Source: Pedobacter aquatilis (lineage in GTDB: Bacteria; Bacteroidota; Bacteroidia; Sphingobacteriales; Sphingobacteriaceae). Taken from it: 64,000 nucleotides of DNA. The notes beneath the pieces were generated by a model, which was not told the DNA's origin, did not search any database, and worked only from the letters and a program-made list of their open reading frames with translations. Positions 1 to 9,066 of the stretch are shown here, piece after piece. The stretch's first letter is position 1, and each line of letters starts with the position of its first letter. The position numbers and the translations under genes are program-made. The DNA lies in the NCBI RefSeq assembly GCF_030409415.1, contig NZ_JAUFPW010000012.1:618915-682914 (forward strand), written 5' to 3'.

Positions 1-1494
1 CTGTTACGCAGCTTGCTTAAACAACAAGAGGTTGCCGCACAGAGTAAAGTGAAGAAAATTTTAAAAGACGCAGAGAATAACGCTGAAATTTTAAAAAAGA
101 ACAAACTTTTAGAAGCTAAAGAGAAGTTTTTGCAGTTAAAAGCCGAGCATGAACAAGAAGTTAGTGCTAAAAATAATACGATTAATCAACGTGAAAACAC
201 GATTAAACAAAAGGAGCAGTCGGTTAATCAGCGTTTAGAAAATTATAACAAAAAAGAACAAGAGCTTGATAAGCAAAAAGTTCATTTAGAGAAACAAACT
301 GAAGTTGCTGTTAAAAAGCAAGAGGAAGTTGAGGTTCTTAAAAATCAACATTTAAAACAATTGGAAACAATTGCAGGCCTTTCAGCTGAAGAAGCCAAAG
401 AGCAATTGGTTGAAAACCTGAAACAAGAAGCCCGTACACAGGCAATGATGCAGGTTAAAGATATTGTTGATGAAGCAAAATTAACTGCAAGCAAAGAAGC
501 TAAGAAAGTTGTTATTCAAACCATTCAGCGTACCGCTACTGAGGCTGCTATCGAAAATTCAGTTTCTATCTTTCACATCGAGAGTGATGAAATCAAAGGT
601 AGGGTAATTGGTAGAGAGGGTAGGAATATTCGTGCGCTTGAGGCAGCAACAGGTATCGAAATTATTGTTGATGATACACCTGAAGCGATTATTTTATCAG
701 GGTTTGACCCGGTAAGAAGAGAGATTGCCCGTTTGGCCCTTCACCGTTTGGTAACAGATGGTCGTATTCACCCGGCTCGTATTGAAGAAATTGTTGCTAA
801 AACCAAAAAGCAGATTGAAGATGAAATTGTAGAAATCGGCGAGCGTACGGTTATCGATTTGGGCATTCATGGTTTACATCCAGAGTTAATTCGTATGGTT
901 GGTCGTATGCGTTACCGTTCATCTTATGGTCAGAATCTTTTACACCACTCTCGCGAGGTTGCAAATTTCTGTGCAACTATGGCAGCTGAGTTGGGTTTAA
1001 ATGCGAAGATGGCTAAACGTGCCGGTTTATTACATGACATAGGTAAAGTGCCTGATGATAATCCTGAATTGCCACACGCAATTTTGGGTATGCAACTGGC
1101 AGAAAAGTATAAAGAACATCCAGAAATTTGTAATGCAATTGGTGCTCACCACGATGAAATCGAAATGACTTCGATGATTTCTCCAATTGTTCAGGCTTGT
1201 GATGCGATTTCAGGCGCTCGTCCGGGTGCACGTAGAGAGGTTGTAGAAAGTTACATCAAGCGCTTAAAAGATTTAGAAGAGCTGGCGCTTTCTTATCCAG
1301 GTGTAGAAAAAACTTTTGCAATACAGGCTGGTAGAGAGTTGCGTGTTATTGTAGAAAGTGAAAGAATTACAGATGCACAGGCTGAATTGCTTGCGGCAGA
1401 TATTTCTACCCGTATTCAAACTGAAATGACTTATCCTGGTCAGATTAAGGTTACTGTAATCAGGGAAACTCGTTCTGTGGCCTTTGCGAAGTAG
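1..1494 (+). CDS. rny: Ribonuclease Y, 5' end outside window
   Basis: Ribonuclease Y is a membrane-anchored endoribonuclease that starts mRNA turnover. The reading frame is already open at base 1 with no usable start, so the N-terminal membrane helix and probably about 25 residues lie outside the window (the family is about 520 aa). In order the visible part has a long charged coiled coil over about the first 165 residues, a KH RNA-binding domain containing [15 protein letters not shown], and an HD phosphohydrolase domain with LLHHSREVA and GLLHDIGK, the metal-binding histidine and HD pair. The C-terminal tail ends normally. A terminator-like hairpin follows at 1550. Identification is firm; only the start is unknown. 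Confidence 0.96.
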   Translation: MLRSLLKQQEVAAQSKVKKILKDAENNAEILKKNKLLEAKEKFLQLKAEHEQEVSAKNNTINQRENTIKQKEQSVNQRLENYNKKEQELDKQKVHLEKQTEVAVKKQEEVEVLKNQHLKQLETIAGLSAEEAKEQLVENLKQEARTQAMMQVKDIVDEAKLTASKEAKKVVIQTIQRTATEAAIENSVSIFHIESDEIKGRVIGREGRNIRALEAATGIEIIVDDTPEAIILSGFDPVRREIARLALHRLVTDGRIHPARIEEIVAKTKKQIEDEIVEIGERTVIDLGIHGLHPELIRMVGRMRYRSSYGQNLLHHSREVANFCATMAAELGLNAKMAKRAGLLHDIGKVPDDNPELPHAILGMQLAEKYKEHPEICNAIGAHHDEIEMTSMISPIVQACDAISGARPGARREVVESYIKRLKDLEELALSYPGVEKTFAIQAGRELRVIVESERITDAQAELLAADISTRIQTEMTYPGQIKVTVIRETRSVAFAK

Positions 1495-1549
1495 AGAAGG
1501 GGATTACGCAGATTAAAAGATTCCACAGATTCATGTGGTTGAATAGTTT

Positions 1550-1577
1550 AAAGCGATGAGTTTTCATCGCTTTTTTA
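1550..1577 (+). terminator. Terminator after rny
   Basis: A 10-bp perfect stem (AAAGCGATGA with TCATCGCTTT) around a 4-base loop is followed by a T run. It lies 55 bases after the rny stop codon. Confidence 0.75.
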
Positions 1578-1739
1578 TTGCGTTTGTTTTCTATTGTGAT
1601 TTTTTGCCACGGAAACACGAAGTACACGGAATTTTATTTTTTTATTGATTACTTGCCAATAAATTAGTTGATTGATGTTGAATTTTTTGAACGGATATTA
1701 CTTCAATCGCTTCTTAATTATTTTTTTTATTTTTACATG

Positions 1740-2255
1740 ATGAGCAAGCAAACTAAAACCATTATTGAAAAGCGTCCTGTTGATGTTTATTTTGATAAGT
1801 ATCAGGAAAGCCATAATAATCATACTAATGAAATTATTCACTGGATTTGTGTGCCGCTTATTATTTTCAGTTTGCTTGGCTTAGTGTGGTCTATTCCGTT
1901 TCCAAAAATTGGTTTTTTGGGTCAGTATAATATGTATTTAAACTGGGCTTCATTCTTAATTGCCTTTTCGGTTTATTACTATTATCGTTTATCGCCGGTG
2001 CTTTCATATTTTATGCTTTTGATAATTGCAGCCATGAGTTACGGTATTGTTGCTTTGGAACAATGGGAGAAAATTGGCGGACCGGCATTATGGTTGGTTT
2101 GCCTGATTATTTTTGTAGTGGCATGGATTGGTCAATTCATCGGACATAAAATTGAAGGAAAGAAACCATCGTTTTTAGATGATGTTAAATTCCTGTTAAT
2201 TGGTCCGATATGGTTATTGCACTTCATTTGCAAGAAAGTTGGTTTAAGGTATTAA
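1740..2255 (+). CDS. Mpo1-like (DUF962) membrane protein
   Basis: A protein of about 171 aa resembling the DUF962/Mpo1 family. Yeast Mpo1 is an iron-dependent dioxygenase of fatty acid alpha-oxidation acting on 2-hydroxy fatty acids from sphingoid bases; that activity is known for the eukaryotic member only. The N-terminus shows the family pattern FDKYQESHNNHTNEIIHW with several conserved histidines, followed by four hydrophobic segments (about residues 35-50, 60-80, 85-105, 115-140) and a second histidine motif, GQFIGHKIEGKKP. Two adjacent ATG codons at 1737 and 1740 are possible starts; an upstream in-frame TTG at 1668 would add an unlikely extension. The gene stands alone between rny and a receptor gene. 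Substrate is unknown; a link to the sphingolipids made by this bacterial family is inference. Confidence 0.8.
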   Translation: MSKQTKTIIEKRPVDVYFDKYQESHNNHTNEIIHWICVPLIIFSLLGLVWSIPFPKIGFLGQYNMYLNWASFLIAFSVYYYYRLSPVLSYFMLLIIAAMSYGIVALEQWEKIGGPALWLVCLIIFVVAWIGQFIGHKIEGKKPSFLDDVKFLLIGPIWLLHFICKKVGLRY

Positions 2256-2266
2256 TATTTTGGCGA

Positions 2267-2344
2267 TTAACACTGAGTTAACATTTAGCTAAACAAAGCT
2301 TAATTAACATCTAACATATAGCTAACATTGTGGTAATAGCTTTG
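2267..2344 (+). promoter_or_regulatory. Array of 11-bp phased (T/C)TAACA repeats plus -7 box
   Basis: TTAACA occurs at 2267 and 2278, and CTAACA at 2311 and 2322. All four share one 11-bp phase (offsets 0, 11, 44, 55). The positions in between, 2289 and 2300, carry weaker matches (CTAAAC, TTAATT). A good Bacteroidota -7 element, TAGCTTTG, sits at 2337-2344, and no TTG -33 element is at the usual distance. Direct repeats with an 11-bp period just upstream of the core promoter are the hallmark of OmpR/PhoB-family operators. Which regulator binds is not known. Confidence 0.6.
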
Positions 2345-2366
2345 CCTAAAATTAAACGTAGGCAAA

Positions 2367-5159
2367 TTGAACTCAATCACAATTTTTAGAAAATCGGCGT
2401 TAACAATGCTGATTTTATTCATGGGCATAGTTTCTTATGCGCAAACCGGAAAAATAGCAGGTACAGTATCAGATAAGAAAACAGGTGAAACCATTATTGG
2501 TGCAACTGTTAGAATTAAAGGTACAAATAAAGGTGTTTCTACAGATGTAGATGGCAAGTATATTCTTCCTATCGCTGATGGAAAGCATATTTTAGAGTTT
2601 TCTTTTATCGGATATCAGGGCAAAGAAGTTTCTGATGTTGAGGTAAAGGGCGGTGCAACGACCACTTTAAACGTAATCTTGAGCGAATCTAGCAGTCAGA
2701 ATTTAGGTGAGGTTGTTGTAAAAGCAAGTTTCAGACAAGAATCTGTTAACTCATTATACGCAAAACAGAAAAACAGTGCTGTTATTTCTGATGGTGTTTC
2801 GAGCGACCAGATTAAAAAATCTCCGGATAGAAATACTTCGGATGTTTTAAAAAGGGTTAGTGGTGCAACGGTTCAGGATAATAAATTTGTTGTTATCAGA
2901 GGATTGAGCGACCGTTACAACAACGCAACATTAGATGGTTCATCATTACCAAGTACAGAGCCGAATCGTAAAGCTTTTAGCTTTGATATTGTACCTTCAA
3001 ATTTGGTAGATAACTTAATTATCAGCAAAACAGCTACACCAGATTTACCAGCAGATTTTACAGGTGGTGCAATCCAAATTTCAACTAAAGACATTCCGGA
3101 CAGAAACTTTATAAGCTTTGGTGTTGGTACAGGTTATAATACAGAATCAACCTTTAAAGATTTTAAAAGCGGTCAAAGAAATGCGACTGACTACTTAGGA
3201 TTTGATAATGGTGATAAAGCATTACCTGCAAGCTTCCCTTCACGTACAAGAATCAGTAGCGGATTAACTTCTGCACAACAGATTGCTGCAATGAAGTCGC
3301 TATCACAAGATTGGAAAATTTACAACAATACGGCTTTACCTACTCAAAACTATCAATTCACTTTAGGTAGAGTTAAAGAATTTAAAGAGCGCACGAATAA
3401 ATTTGGTGCTTTATTCTCGTTAACCTACAGAAATGCGCAGACTATTAATAATGATGTAATTCGTGATTATGTAAATTACGATTACCATGATAACATTTAC
3501 AGGTTTTCTACTAGTTTAGGTGCAATTGCCAATTTCGCCTACACTTACGGAAAGAGTAAAATTACTTTCAAAAATATTTATAACAGAGCATACGATGATG
3601 CTTATTTAACCAGAGATGGATTTAACAGCGATAGAGGACGTGATATTAAGTTTTTTGCTTTCGATTTAATGCAAAAGCAATTATTTAAATCTACTGTAGA
3701 GGGTAACCATGCTTTAGGTGAAAATAATTCAAAAATTAACTGGTCTTTAAGTTATGCCAATATATTAAACGACCAACCAGACCAAAAGAAAATTTCTTAT
3801 CAACGTAATCCATCAGATGCAGGAACAGCAAACTATGTATATACTGCAAGTACTGGTACGTTAAGTAAGGAAAACTCTAGATTATTCTCTAAATTAAATG
3901 AGGATAACTTTAGTGGTGCTTTAAACTACACATTGCCGTTAAAAATGTTTGGTCAGTTGGCTACATTTAAAACAGGATTGAGTTCAATTTACCGCGACAG
4001 AACATTTGATGCAAGGTTTGTAGGTTTTAGAGCAAACACCGGTGCACCAAATGCAGATTTAATTAGCCAACGCCCGTTAAGCACTTTATATGGTGCAGAT
4101 GCAATTAATAGCGGCGCATATTCATTAGATGATATTTCAGCTGATGCGGATAGTTACAATGCGCATTCAATTACCAATGCTGGTTACTTAATGCTTGATA
4201 ATAAGTTTGGCGAAAAATCGAGATTGGTTTGGGGTGTAAGGGTAGAGCAATTTAATGTTGTTTTAGATGCTAAAGTTCCAACTCCGCAAACATCTGTAGA
4301 TGATAATTATGTAGATATTCTTCCTTCTGTTAACTATACTTATAGCTTAACTCCAAAGGTAAACTTTAGAGCATCATATTATCGCACATTAGCCAGACCA
4401 GAATTTAGAGAATTATCTTCGGCAGCGATTTATGATTATGAATTATTAGCGCTTCAACAAGGTAATCCTAATCTAAAAGAGGCAAAGATTGATAATGCCG
4501 ATTTACGTTTCGAATTTTTTCCTGAAGCAGGACAAATATTATCAGTATCTGGTTTTTACAAAAAATTTCATAATGCAATTGAGTCTTATAACCAGGATGC
4601 AGGTTCTACAAGAATCATGACTTATATTAACTCAGACAATGTGAACGTTTATGGTGTCGAGTTTGAATTCCGTAAAAGTTTAGATTTCATTGCTAAAACA
4701 GATTTCCTAAAGAAAACTACTTTCTACACAAACGTATCTTTAATAAAATCAAAAGTTGAAACGGCTAACACTGGTATTAACCTGAAGCAGACAAATCGTC
4801 CGATGGTTGGTCAGGCACCTTACATTATCAATGCAGGTTTACAACATAGCTTCTTAGGAGATAAATTAAGTTTCAATGCATTGTATAACAAAGTTGGTCG
4901 TAGACTAATTGTTGCTGGTGGTGTATTGTTCCCTGAGATTTGGGAAGTACCAAGAGATGTAATTGATTTACAACTAGCGTTAAAAGTAATCAAAAATAAA
5001 GGCGAGATTAAATTTAATGCCGGAGATATTTTAGGTAATCGTATTACTCAGTACTATGATATTGATGTTAACAAAAAATACGATAGAGCATCAGATGAAA
5101 CCATCACCAGTTTTAAACCAGGTAGTAATTATTCATTATCATTCTCTTACACTTTTTAG
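2367..5159 (+). CDS. TonB-dependent outer membrane receptor with carboxypeptidase-like N-terminal domain
   Basis: A 930-aa outer membrane receptor that would import an unknown ligand using TonB energy. The start is a TTG; it gives a signal peptide with basic residues (FRK), a hydrophobic core and cleavage after SYAQ near residue 26. The ATG at 2406 would remove the positive n-region. A carboxypeptidase-like regulatory domain follows (about 28-115, beginning GKIAGTVSDKKTGE), then a plug domain with SDVLKRVSGATVQDN and VIRGLSDRYNN (about 150-240), then a beta-barrel ending in aromatic SLSFSYTF. It is not SusC-like: no SusD follows, and instead a lipoprotein starts 101 bases downstream. The phased repeat array directly upstream suggests regulation by an OmpR/PhoB-type activator, possibly of phosphate starvation; that is inference. 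Confidence 0.88.
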   Translation: MNSITIFRKSALTMLILFMGIVSYAQTGKIAGTVSDKKTGETIIGATVRIKGTNKGVSTDVDGKYILPIADGKHILEFSFIGYQGKEVSDVEVKGGATTTLNVILSESSSQNLGEVVVKASFRQESVNSLYAKQKNSAVISDGVSSDQIKKSPDRNTSDVLKRVSGATVQDNKFVVIRGLSDRYNNATLDGSSLPSTEPNRKAFSFDIVPSNLVDNLIISKTATPDLPADFTGGAIQISTKDIPDRNFISFGVGTGYNTESTFKDFKSGQRNATDYLGFDNGDKALPASFPSRTRISSGLTSAQQIAAMKSLSQDWKIYNNTALPTQNYQFTLGRVKEFKERTNKFGALFSLTYRNAQTINNDVIRDYVNYDYHDNIYRFSTSLGAIANFAYTYGKSKITFKNIYNRAYDDAYLTRDGFNSDRGRDIKFFAFDLMQKQLFKSTVEGNHALGENNSKINWSLSYANILNDQPDQKKISYQRNPSDAGTANYVYTASTGTLSKENSRLFSKLNEDNFSGALNYTLPLKMFGQLATFKTGLSSIYRDRTFDARFVGFRANTGAPNADLISQRPLSTLYGADAINSGAYSLDDISADADSYNAHSITNAGYLMLDNKFGEKSRLVWGVRVEQFNVVLDAKVPTPQTSVDDNYVDILPSVNYTYSLTPKVNFRASYYRTLARPEFRELSSAAIYDYELLALQQGNPNLKEAKIDNADLRFEFFPEAGQILSVSGFYKKFHNAIESYNQDAGSTRIMTYINSDNVNVYGVEFEFRKSLDFIAKTDFLKKTTFYTNVSLIKSKVETANTGINLKQTNRPMVGQAPYIINAGLQHSFLGDKLSFNALYNKVGRRLIVAGGVLFPEIWEVPRDVIDLQLALKVIKNKGEIKFNAGDILGNRITQYYDIDVNKKYDRASDETITSFKPGSNYSLSFSYTF

Positions 5160-5260
5160 TCTTAATATAAATTTAAAGTTCGATTAACAATCTGTTAAAC
5201 AAGCCTTAATACTCAAATTACATTCATATCATATTTTTGGAAAAAGTAAAATTAATTAAA

Positions 5261-6691
5261 ATGAAAAAACAATTATTACTATGCGCATTAAGCGTATTGG
5301 TTTTCTTAGCAGGCTGCTCTAAAAGTGGTGATGATGGCGAGATTAACCCACCGACTGATGCAAACACAGTTGAAATTTCTGGTGATATAACTACTGCTAC
5401 AACTTGGTCTGCAAGTAAAATTTATCTTTTAAAAGGTAATGTTTTTGTAACTAATAATGCTACTTTAACAATCGAACCTGGAACAATCATTAAAGGTGAT
5501 AAAGCAACTAAAGGTGCTTTAGTTATTACAAGAGGATCAAAAATCAATGCAGCTGGTACTGTAGATAAGCCTATTGTATTTACATCAAGTGTTGCTGCAG
5601 GTGCTCGTAAAGAAGGAGATTGGGGTGGTTTAGTTATTTTGGGTAAAGCTCAAAATAATGTAGGTACTTCAGTTGCTATAGAAGGTATTTCTGATGCTAC
5701 AGATAAGGGTAAGCATGGTGGTACTGATAACGCTGATAACTCTGGTGTTTTAAAATATATCCGTATTGAATATGCAGGTATCGCTTTAAGTCCTGATAAT
5801 GAAATCAACGGTTTAACATTCGGTTCAGTAGGTTCTGGAACAGTTGTAGATTATATTGAAGTTTACCGTTCTGGTGATGACGCTTTCGAATGGTTTGGTG
5901 GTTCAGTTAACTGTTCTCACTTAATTGCTATTGATACTTGGGATGATGATTTTGATACTGATAACGGTTACTCTGGTAAAGTTCAGTTTGGTTTAGCTCA
6001 ACGCTTATCAGTAACTGCTGATGTTTCAGGTTCAAATGGTTTTGAATCAGATAACAATGCTGCAGGTGATAATGCAACTCCACAAACTTCAGCTGTATTC
6101 TCTAACATGACCATCTTAGGTCCAGTAGGTTCTGGTAGCTCTAGTATCAATGCTAACTTCCAACACGGTGCTCAAATTCGTCGTAACTCTGCAATAAGCA
6201 TTTTCAACTCTGTGTTTGTTGGTTATACAGAAGGTATTTTCTATGATGATGCATTACCTGCTGGTGGAGCGTTAAACGCTTCAGGTAACTTAGTTGCCGG
6301 TAGATCAGTTTTTGCTAACAACTTAGTATACAACTCAAACAGTAAAAGCAATCAAATCAAAGCTTCTAACGCTACAGCTTTAGGTGTTGTTACACCATTA
6401 TTAACTGCTGGTAATACGTTTGATGCAGCGGCTTTAGCGGCAAGTATCTTTGCAGACCCTTACAAATATTCTGCAGATTTAGTAGCTGCGGCAAGAGTTG
6501 GTGTACCTAACTTTACAGTAGTTGCTAATTCAGCAGCGGCTTCGGGTGCATTATTTACAAATTCTAAATTAACTGCCGGATTTACAAGTGTTCCTTACAA
6601 AGGTGCTTTCGGTGCTGAGAACTGGGCAGCAGGTTGGGCGCACTTCGACCCACAAAATTTACCATACACAACTCCAGGTGCCGTAAAATAA
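5261..6691 (+). CDS. Secreted lipoprotein with beta-helix-like repeats, partner of the receptor
   Basis: A 476-aa predicted lipoprotein of unknown function. The chosen ATG gives MKKQLLLCAL, a hydrophobic stretch and lipobox LAGC with the acylated cysteine at residue 19; an upstream in-frame TTG at 5237 only adds eight residues. Regularly spaced short strands (LLKGNVFVTNNATLTIEPG, then KGALVITRGSKINAAG and DWGGLVILGKA) look like rungs of a right-handed beta-helix as in pectate-lyase-like folds. The body is rich in Gly, Ala, Asp and Asn, including runs such as DTWDDDFDTDNG that could bind metal. Position directly after the TonB receptor suggests a surface partner that captures the same ligand. 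No catalytic motif is recognisable. Confidence 0.78.
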   Translation: MKKQLLLCALSVLVFLAGCSKSGDDGEINPPTDANTVEISGDITTATTWSASKIYLLKGNVFVTNNATLTIEPGTIIKGDKATKGALVITRGSKINAAGTVDKPIVFTSSVAAGARKEGDWGGLVILGKAQNNVGTSVAIEGISDATDKGKHGGTDNADNSGVLKYIRIEYAGIALSPDNEINGLTFGSVGSGTVVDYIEVYRSGDDAFEWFGGSVNCSHLIAIDTWDDDFDTDNGYSGKVQFGLAQRLSVTADVSGSNGFESDNNAAGDNATPQTSAVFSNMTILGPVGSGSSSINANFQHGAQIRRNSAISIFNSVFVGYTEGIFYDDALPAGGALNASGNLVAGRSVFANNLVYNSNSKSNQIKASNATALGVVTPLLTAGNTFDAAALAASIFADPYKYSADLVAAARVGVPNFTVVANSAAASGALFTNSKLTAGFTSVPYKGAFGAENWAAGWAHFDPQNLPYTTPGAVK

Positions 6692-6710
6692 TTAATATTA
6701 AATCAAATAG

Positions 6711-6745
6711 AAAAGGAGTCAGAATTTTAAATTCTGACTCCTTTT
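6711..6745. terminator. Bidirectional terminator
   Basis: Near-perfect 17-bp inverted repeat (left arm 6711-6727, right arm 6729-6745) with A and T tracts on the two sides. It serves the lipoprotein gene from the left and the minus-strand gene ending at 6747 from the right. Confidence 0.85.
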
Positions 6746-6746
6746 T

Positions 6747-7061
6747 TTATGAAGCTGCTTCTGTGCTTTCAGCAGTTTTAGTTTTACTTTTAGTAGGTTT
6801 CTTTACGTTAGGCTTTTCTTCTTTTACAATTGTTAAAGGTTCATCTTCTTTTAAAAAAGGAGCAATATCATCTTGTTTTGCACTAATGGTTACCTTTTTT
6901 GAAAGTTGCTTCGCAAGTTTTTCAATTGCTTTTTGTGCCTTCTTCTCTTTTCCATACGCCTTCGCAATTTCGCTGAACGCTAAAGTTAATTTAGATGCTA
7001 TTTCTTTTTTTAGTGTCTTGCTCGTACCTTGATTTTTCTTGGGTGTTTTTTTCTTTTTCAT
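6747..7061 (-). CDS. Small lysine-rich basic protein
   Basis: A 104-aa protein of unknown function, very rich in lysine. The N-terminus is MKKKKTPKKN; a helical middle (about 15-60, with KAYGKEKKAQKAIEKLAKQ) could form a coiled coil; the C-terminal third is low-complexity Lys/Pro/Thr/Glu resembling the tails of histone H1-like bacterial proteins. A DNA-binding or nucleoid role is possible from composition alone, but no family motif confirms it. A minus-strand -7 element lies about 20 bases upstream (7083-7090). Confidence 0.7.
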   Translation of the reverse strand: MKKKKTPKKNQGTSKTLKKEIASKLTLAFSEIAKAYGKEKKAQKAIEKLAKQLSKKVTISAKQDDIAPFLKEDEPLTIVKEEKPNVKKPTKSKTKTAESTEAAS

Positions 7062-7082
7062 CTAACAATAATGGATTTTGCT

Positions 7083-7090
7083 CAAAGATA
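7083..7090 (-). promoter_or_regulatory. -7 promoter element for the basic-protein gene
   Basis: Read on the minus strand this is TATCTTTG, a full match to TANNTTTG, 22 bases upstream of the start codon. No TTG is present at the -33 position; TTAACA-like words lie upstream but are not in clear phase. Confidence 0.45.
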
Positions 7091-7187
7091 TGTTATGTTA
7101 AAATTAAATCCATATTATGATTATGTTAACTGTTTGATTTTGAGTTAACATCGAAAGTAGTATAGGGAAGGATGATAAAGGAAATGT

Positions 7188-7463
7188 CTAAAATTTAGCG
7201 CCTTCAGCAACAATGCCGCCTAAATCAAGTGTGTTTTGAAAAGCCTCAAGATATCCTAATAAATGCCGCTCCGCATTGGCGTAAGAAGTAAAGGTTGATG
7301 TTGGATCGTTTGCATCAGCATCGCTTTTATTCTTGAAATATAGATTTACTTGAATCGTGAATAAATTTTCATCATTGATGGGTGAAAGAATCCTGCCTTT
7401 AACTTGGTGGTTATGAATTTCGACAAAAAATTCTTTTAAAACAGAATAGATAATTACAGCCAT
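7188..7463 (-). CDS. Hypothetical small protein
   Basis: A 91-aa protein not recognised. It has alternating hydrophobic residues in its first half (FFVEIHNHQVKGRIL, then LFTIQVNLYFKNKSDA), consistent with a small beta-sheet fold, and an amphipathic helix near the end (HLLGYLEAFQNTLDL). There is no signal peptide or membrane segment. It lies on the same strand as its neighbours but about 120 bases from each, so it is probably a single-gene unit. A start-to-stop frame of reasonable amino acid composition is the only evidence that it is real. Confidence 0.5.
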   Translation of the reverse strand: MAVIIYSVLKEFFVEIHNHQVKGRILSPINDENLFTIQVNLYFKNKSDADANDPTSTFTSYANAERHLLGYLEAFQNTLDLGGIVAEGAKF

Positions 7464-7583
7464 GTTATAATGATAAGATCTAAAAAGATAATTAAAGAAA
7501 TAAATGTAGGTAAAAACTTGAGGGCTTTACGGAGTTATCAATAAAATAACATTGAGTTAATATTAAATTAACCTGTTGATTAA

Positions 7584-8834
7584 TTATCGTTTTGTTGGTT
7601 CGTAGGCGTAAACGATTTCAAACTTTTTATCCCTCAAACTACTGGATAGTTGGCCAATTTTTAAATTTTGTACTTGTGGTGTTGGCTCACAGTAGGAATA
7701 TTTTTTACCATTGTAGGTGATGGATTCGCCTATGGGTTGGTCAAATTGAACTGCAATTGTTAGGTGTGATGGATATAAAACAGCCAGCATTGGTAGGTTA
7801 TAAATTTCTCTAACCAAATAAAAAAACAGGGCTGCCCTGTCATCGCAATCACTCGCATTGTTTAGCAGTGTTTGCTCTGGAGAGCAGCGTTTTTCTTTAC
7901 CAAAGTTCTCAGAATCATCTTCATATAAAAAGGCATACCTTGTAAATCGCATCAAATAATCAACACCTTTCTTTTGGTTCATCGTTTTCATGTTATCTTT
8001 TAAAACCGGAATTAATGAACTATAGGTTTCTCTGCTTAATGGAATGTTAAAATAGGTTTCGAAATCTACGATGGGGTAGTTTTTGAAAATCGTTTCTACC
8101 TCTTCATTTATCTTTAGTTTAAAATGATTTACTTTTTGGTTGTAACTAAATTGAATATCTTTTTCTTTGTAATTATCAGGTTTAAAATCAGGCATTCTGG
8201 TTACTTTATAAGAAAATGAATGCTCTGCCTCTGGAACTGAAATATTTACTTCCTTGTAAGCGCCGGCTTGTTTAAATAGTTTTCCATAATCATGGTAGTT
8301 TAGGCACATGTATTTTTTACCATCAATTTCAAAAAATGGAATATCACTTATGTCTTCATCATTTTTTACATAAAAGATAATTTGACCATTGCCTACAGCA
8401 ATTTTGGCATCGTAACCGCATTTGGTTAATAAAAACCACTTGTAAAGTGTATAACGACTATAGTTATCTGTCTTTGGGCTAATTTGCTCTGCAGTTCTTC
8501 TTATCAGTTGATAAAAAATCCAATCGTTTAAATTGTTTCTCTTTTTGTAATCCTTTAAAGCCGTTACTAAAGAAAGATATTTGCTGTGAACTGCATCCTG
8601 ATAAAATTCTTTTACTGATTGAGTGGTTGCTATTGTCGGCGTTGCAATGAGTGTGCTTTCATCAATGCTAAAATTGAAAGTTCCATCACAAAATTCAAAA
8701 GAATAAGATTGAGCCTGCACACTATTTAGCCAAATAATCGGGCTTATTATTATCAAGTAAGCAATAAAATATCTGCTGGCTCTATTTTTCAATTTTGAAT
8801 ATTTGGTAACATTAAATTTAACATTAAATAACAT
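7584..8834 (-). CDS. Secreted transglutaminase-like protein
   Basis: A 416-aa protein with a C-terminal transglutaminase-like cysteine peptidase fold. The likely catalytic cysteine is in NNASDCDDRAALF, the histidine in YPSHLTIAV about 30 residues later, and the aspartate or glutamate further on. An N-terminal hydrophobic segment (YFIAYLIIISPIIWL) followed by SVQAQS is a signal peptide, so it acts in the periplasm or at the surface. The ATG at 8834 leaves an unusually long hydrophilic stretch before it; an in-frame TTG at 8792 would give a compact signal peptide and may be the true start. Bacterial members of this fold act as proteases or amide-forming enzymes; the substrate cannot be told. 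Confidence 0.72.
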   Translation of the reverse strand: MLFNVKFNVTKYSKLKNRASRYFIAYLIIISPIIWLNSVQAQSYSFEFCDGTFNFSIDESTLIATPTIATTQSVKEFYQDAVHSKYLSLVTALKDYKKRNNLNDWIFYQLIRRTAEQISPKTDNYSRYTLYKWFLLTKCGYDAKIAVGNGQIIFYVKNDEDISDIPFFEIDGKKYMCLNYHDYGKLFKQAGAYKEVNISVPEAEHSFSYKVTRMPDFKPDNYKEKDIQFSYNQKVNHFKLKINEEVETIFKNYPIVDFETYFNIPLSRETYSSLIPVLKDNMKTMNQKKGVDYLMRFTRYAFLYEDDSENFGKEKRCSPEQTLLNNASDCDDRAALFFYLVREIYNLPMLAVLYPSHLTIAVQFDQPIGESITYNGKKYSYCEPTPQVQNLKIGQLSSSLRDKKFEIVYAYEPTKR

Positions 8835-9036
8835 TAATCCAACAATTATTTAATGTTAATTAGTGTGTTAAAAATTAACATCTACTTAATTTTAATTCGG
8901 ATTTGTAGGAGGAAATGAAAGGTAGAAAGAAGTCTTTTTATAATGATTTATTGATTTTAACTTAACATTAAAACTTCACCTTTGCCCATGTAAATATTTG
9001 GTTAGTATTTATAAAGTTTAGGTTAGTTGATAATAA

Positions 9037-9065
9037 AAAACCCGGATGGATGTCCGGGTTTTTTT
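9037..9065 (-). terminator. Terminator for the olsF-like gene
   Basis: Stem AACCCGGA with TCCGGGTT and a short loop, flanked by A and T tracts. On the minus strand it lies directly after the stop codon at 9067. Confidence 0.85.
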
Positions 9066-9066
9066 A

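Noticed and set aside
6634..7032. Open frame on the plus strand overlapping the lipoprotein end and the basic-protein gene
   Set aside because: It is the complement of the lysine-rich gene and crosses a strong terminator.
8915..8965. 16-codon frame preceded by AGGAGGAAATG
   Set aside because: Too short and without any other sign of coding; the upstream purine tract may be chance. It lies in the spacer of two minus-strand genes.
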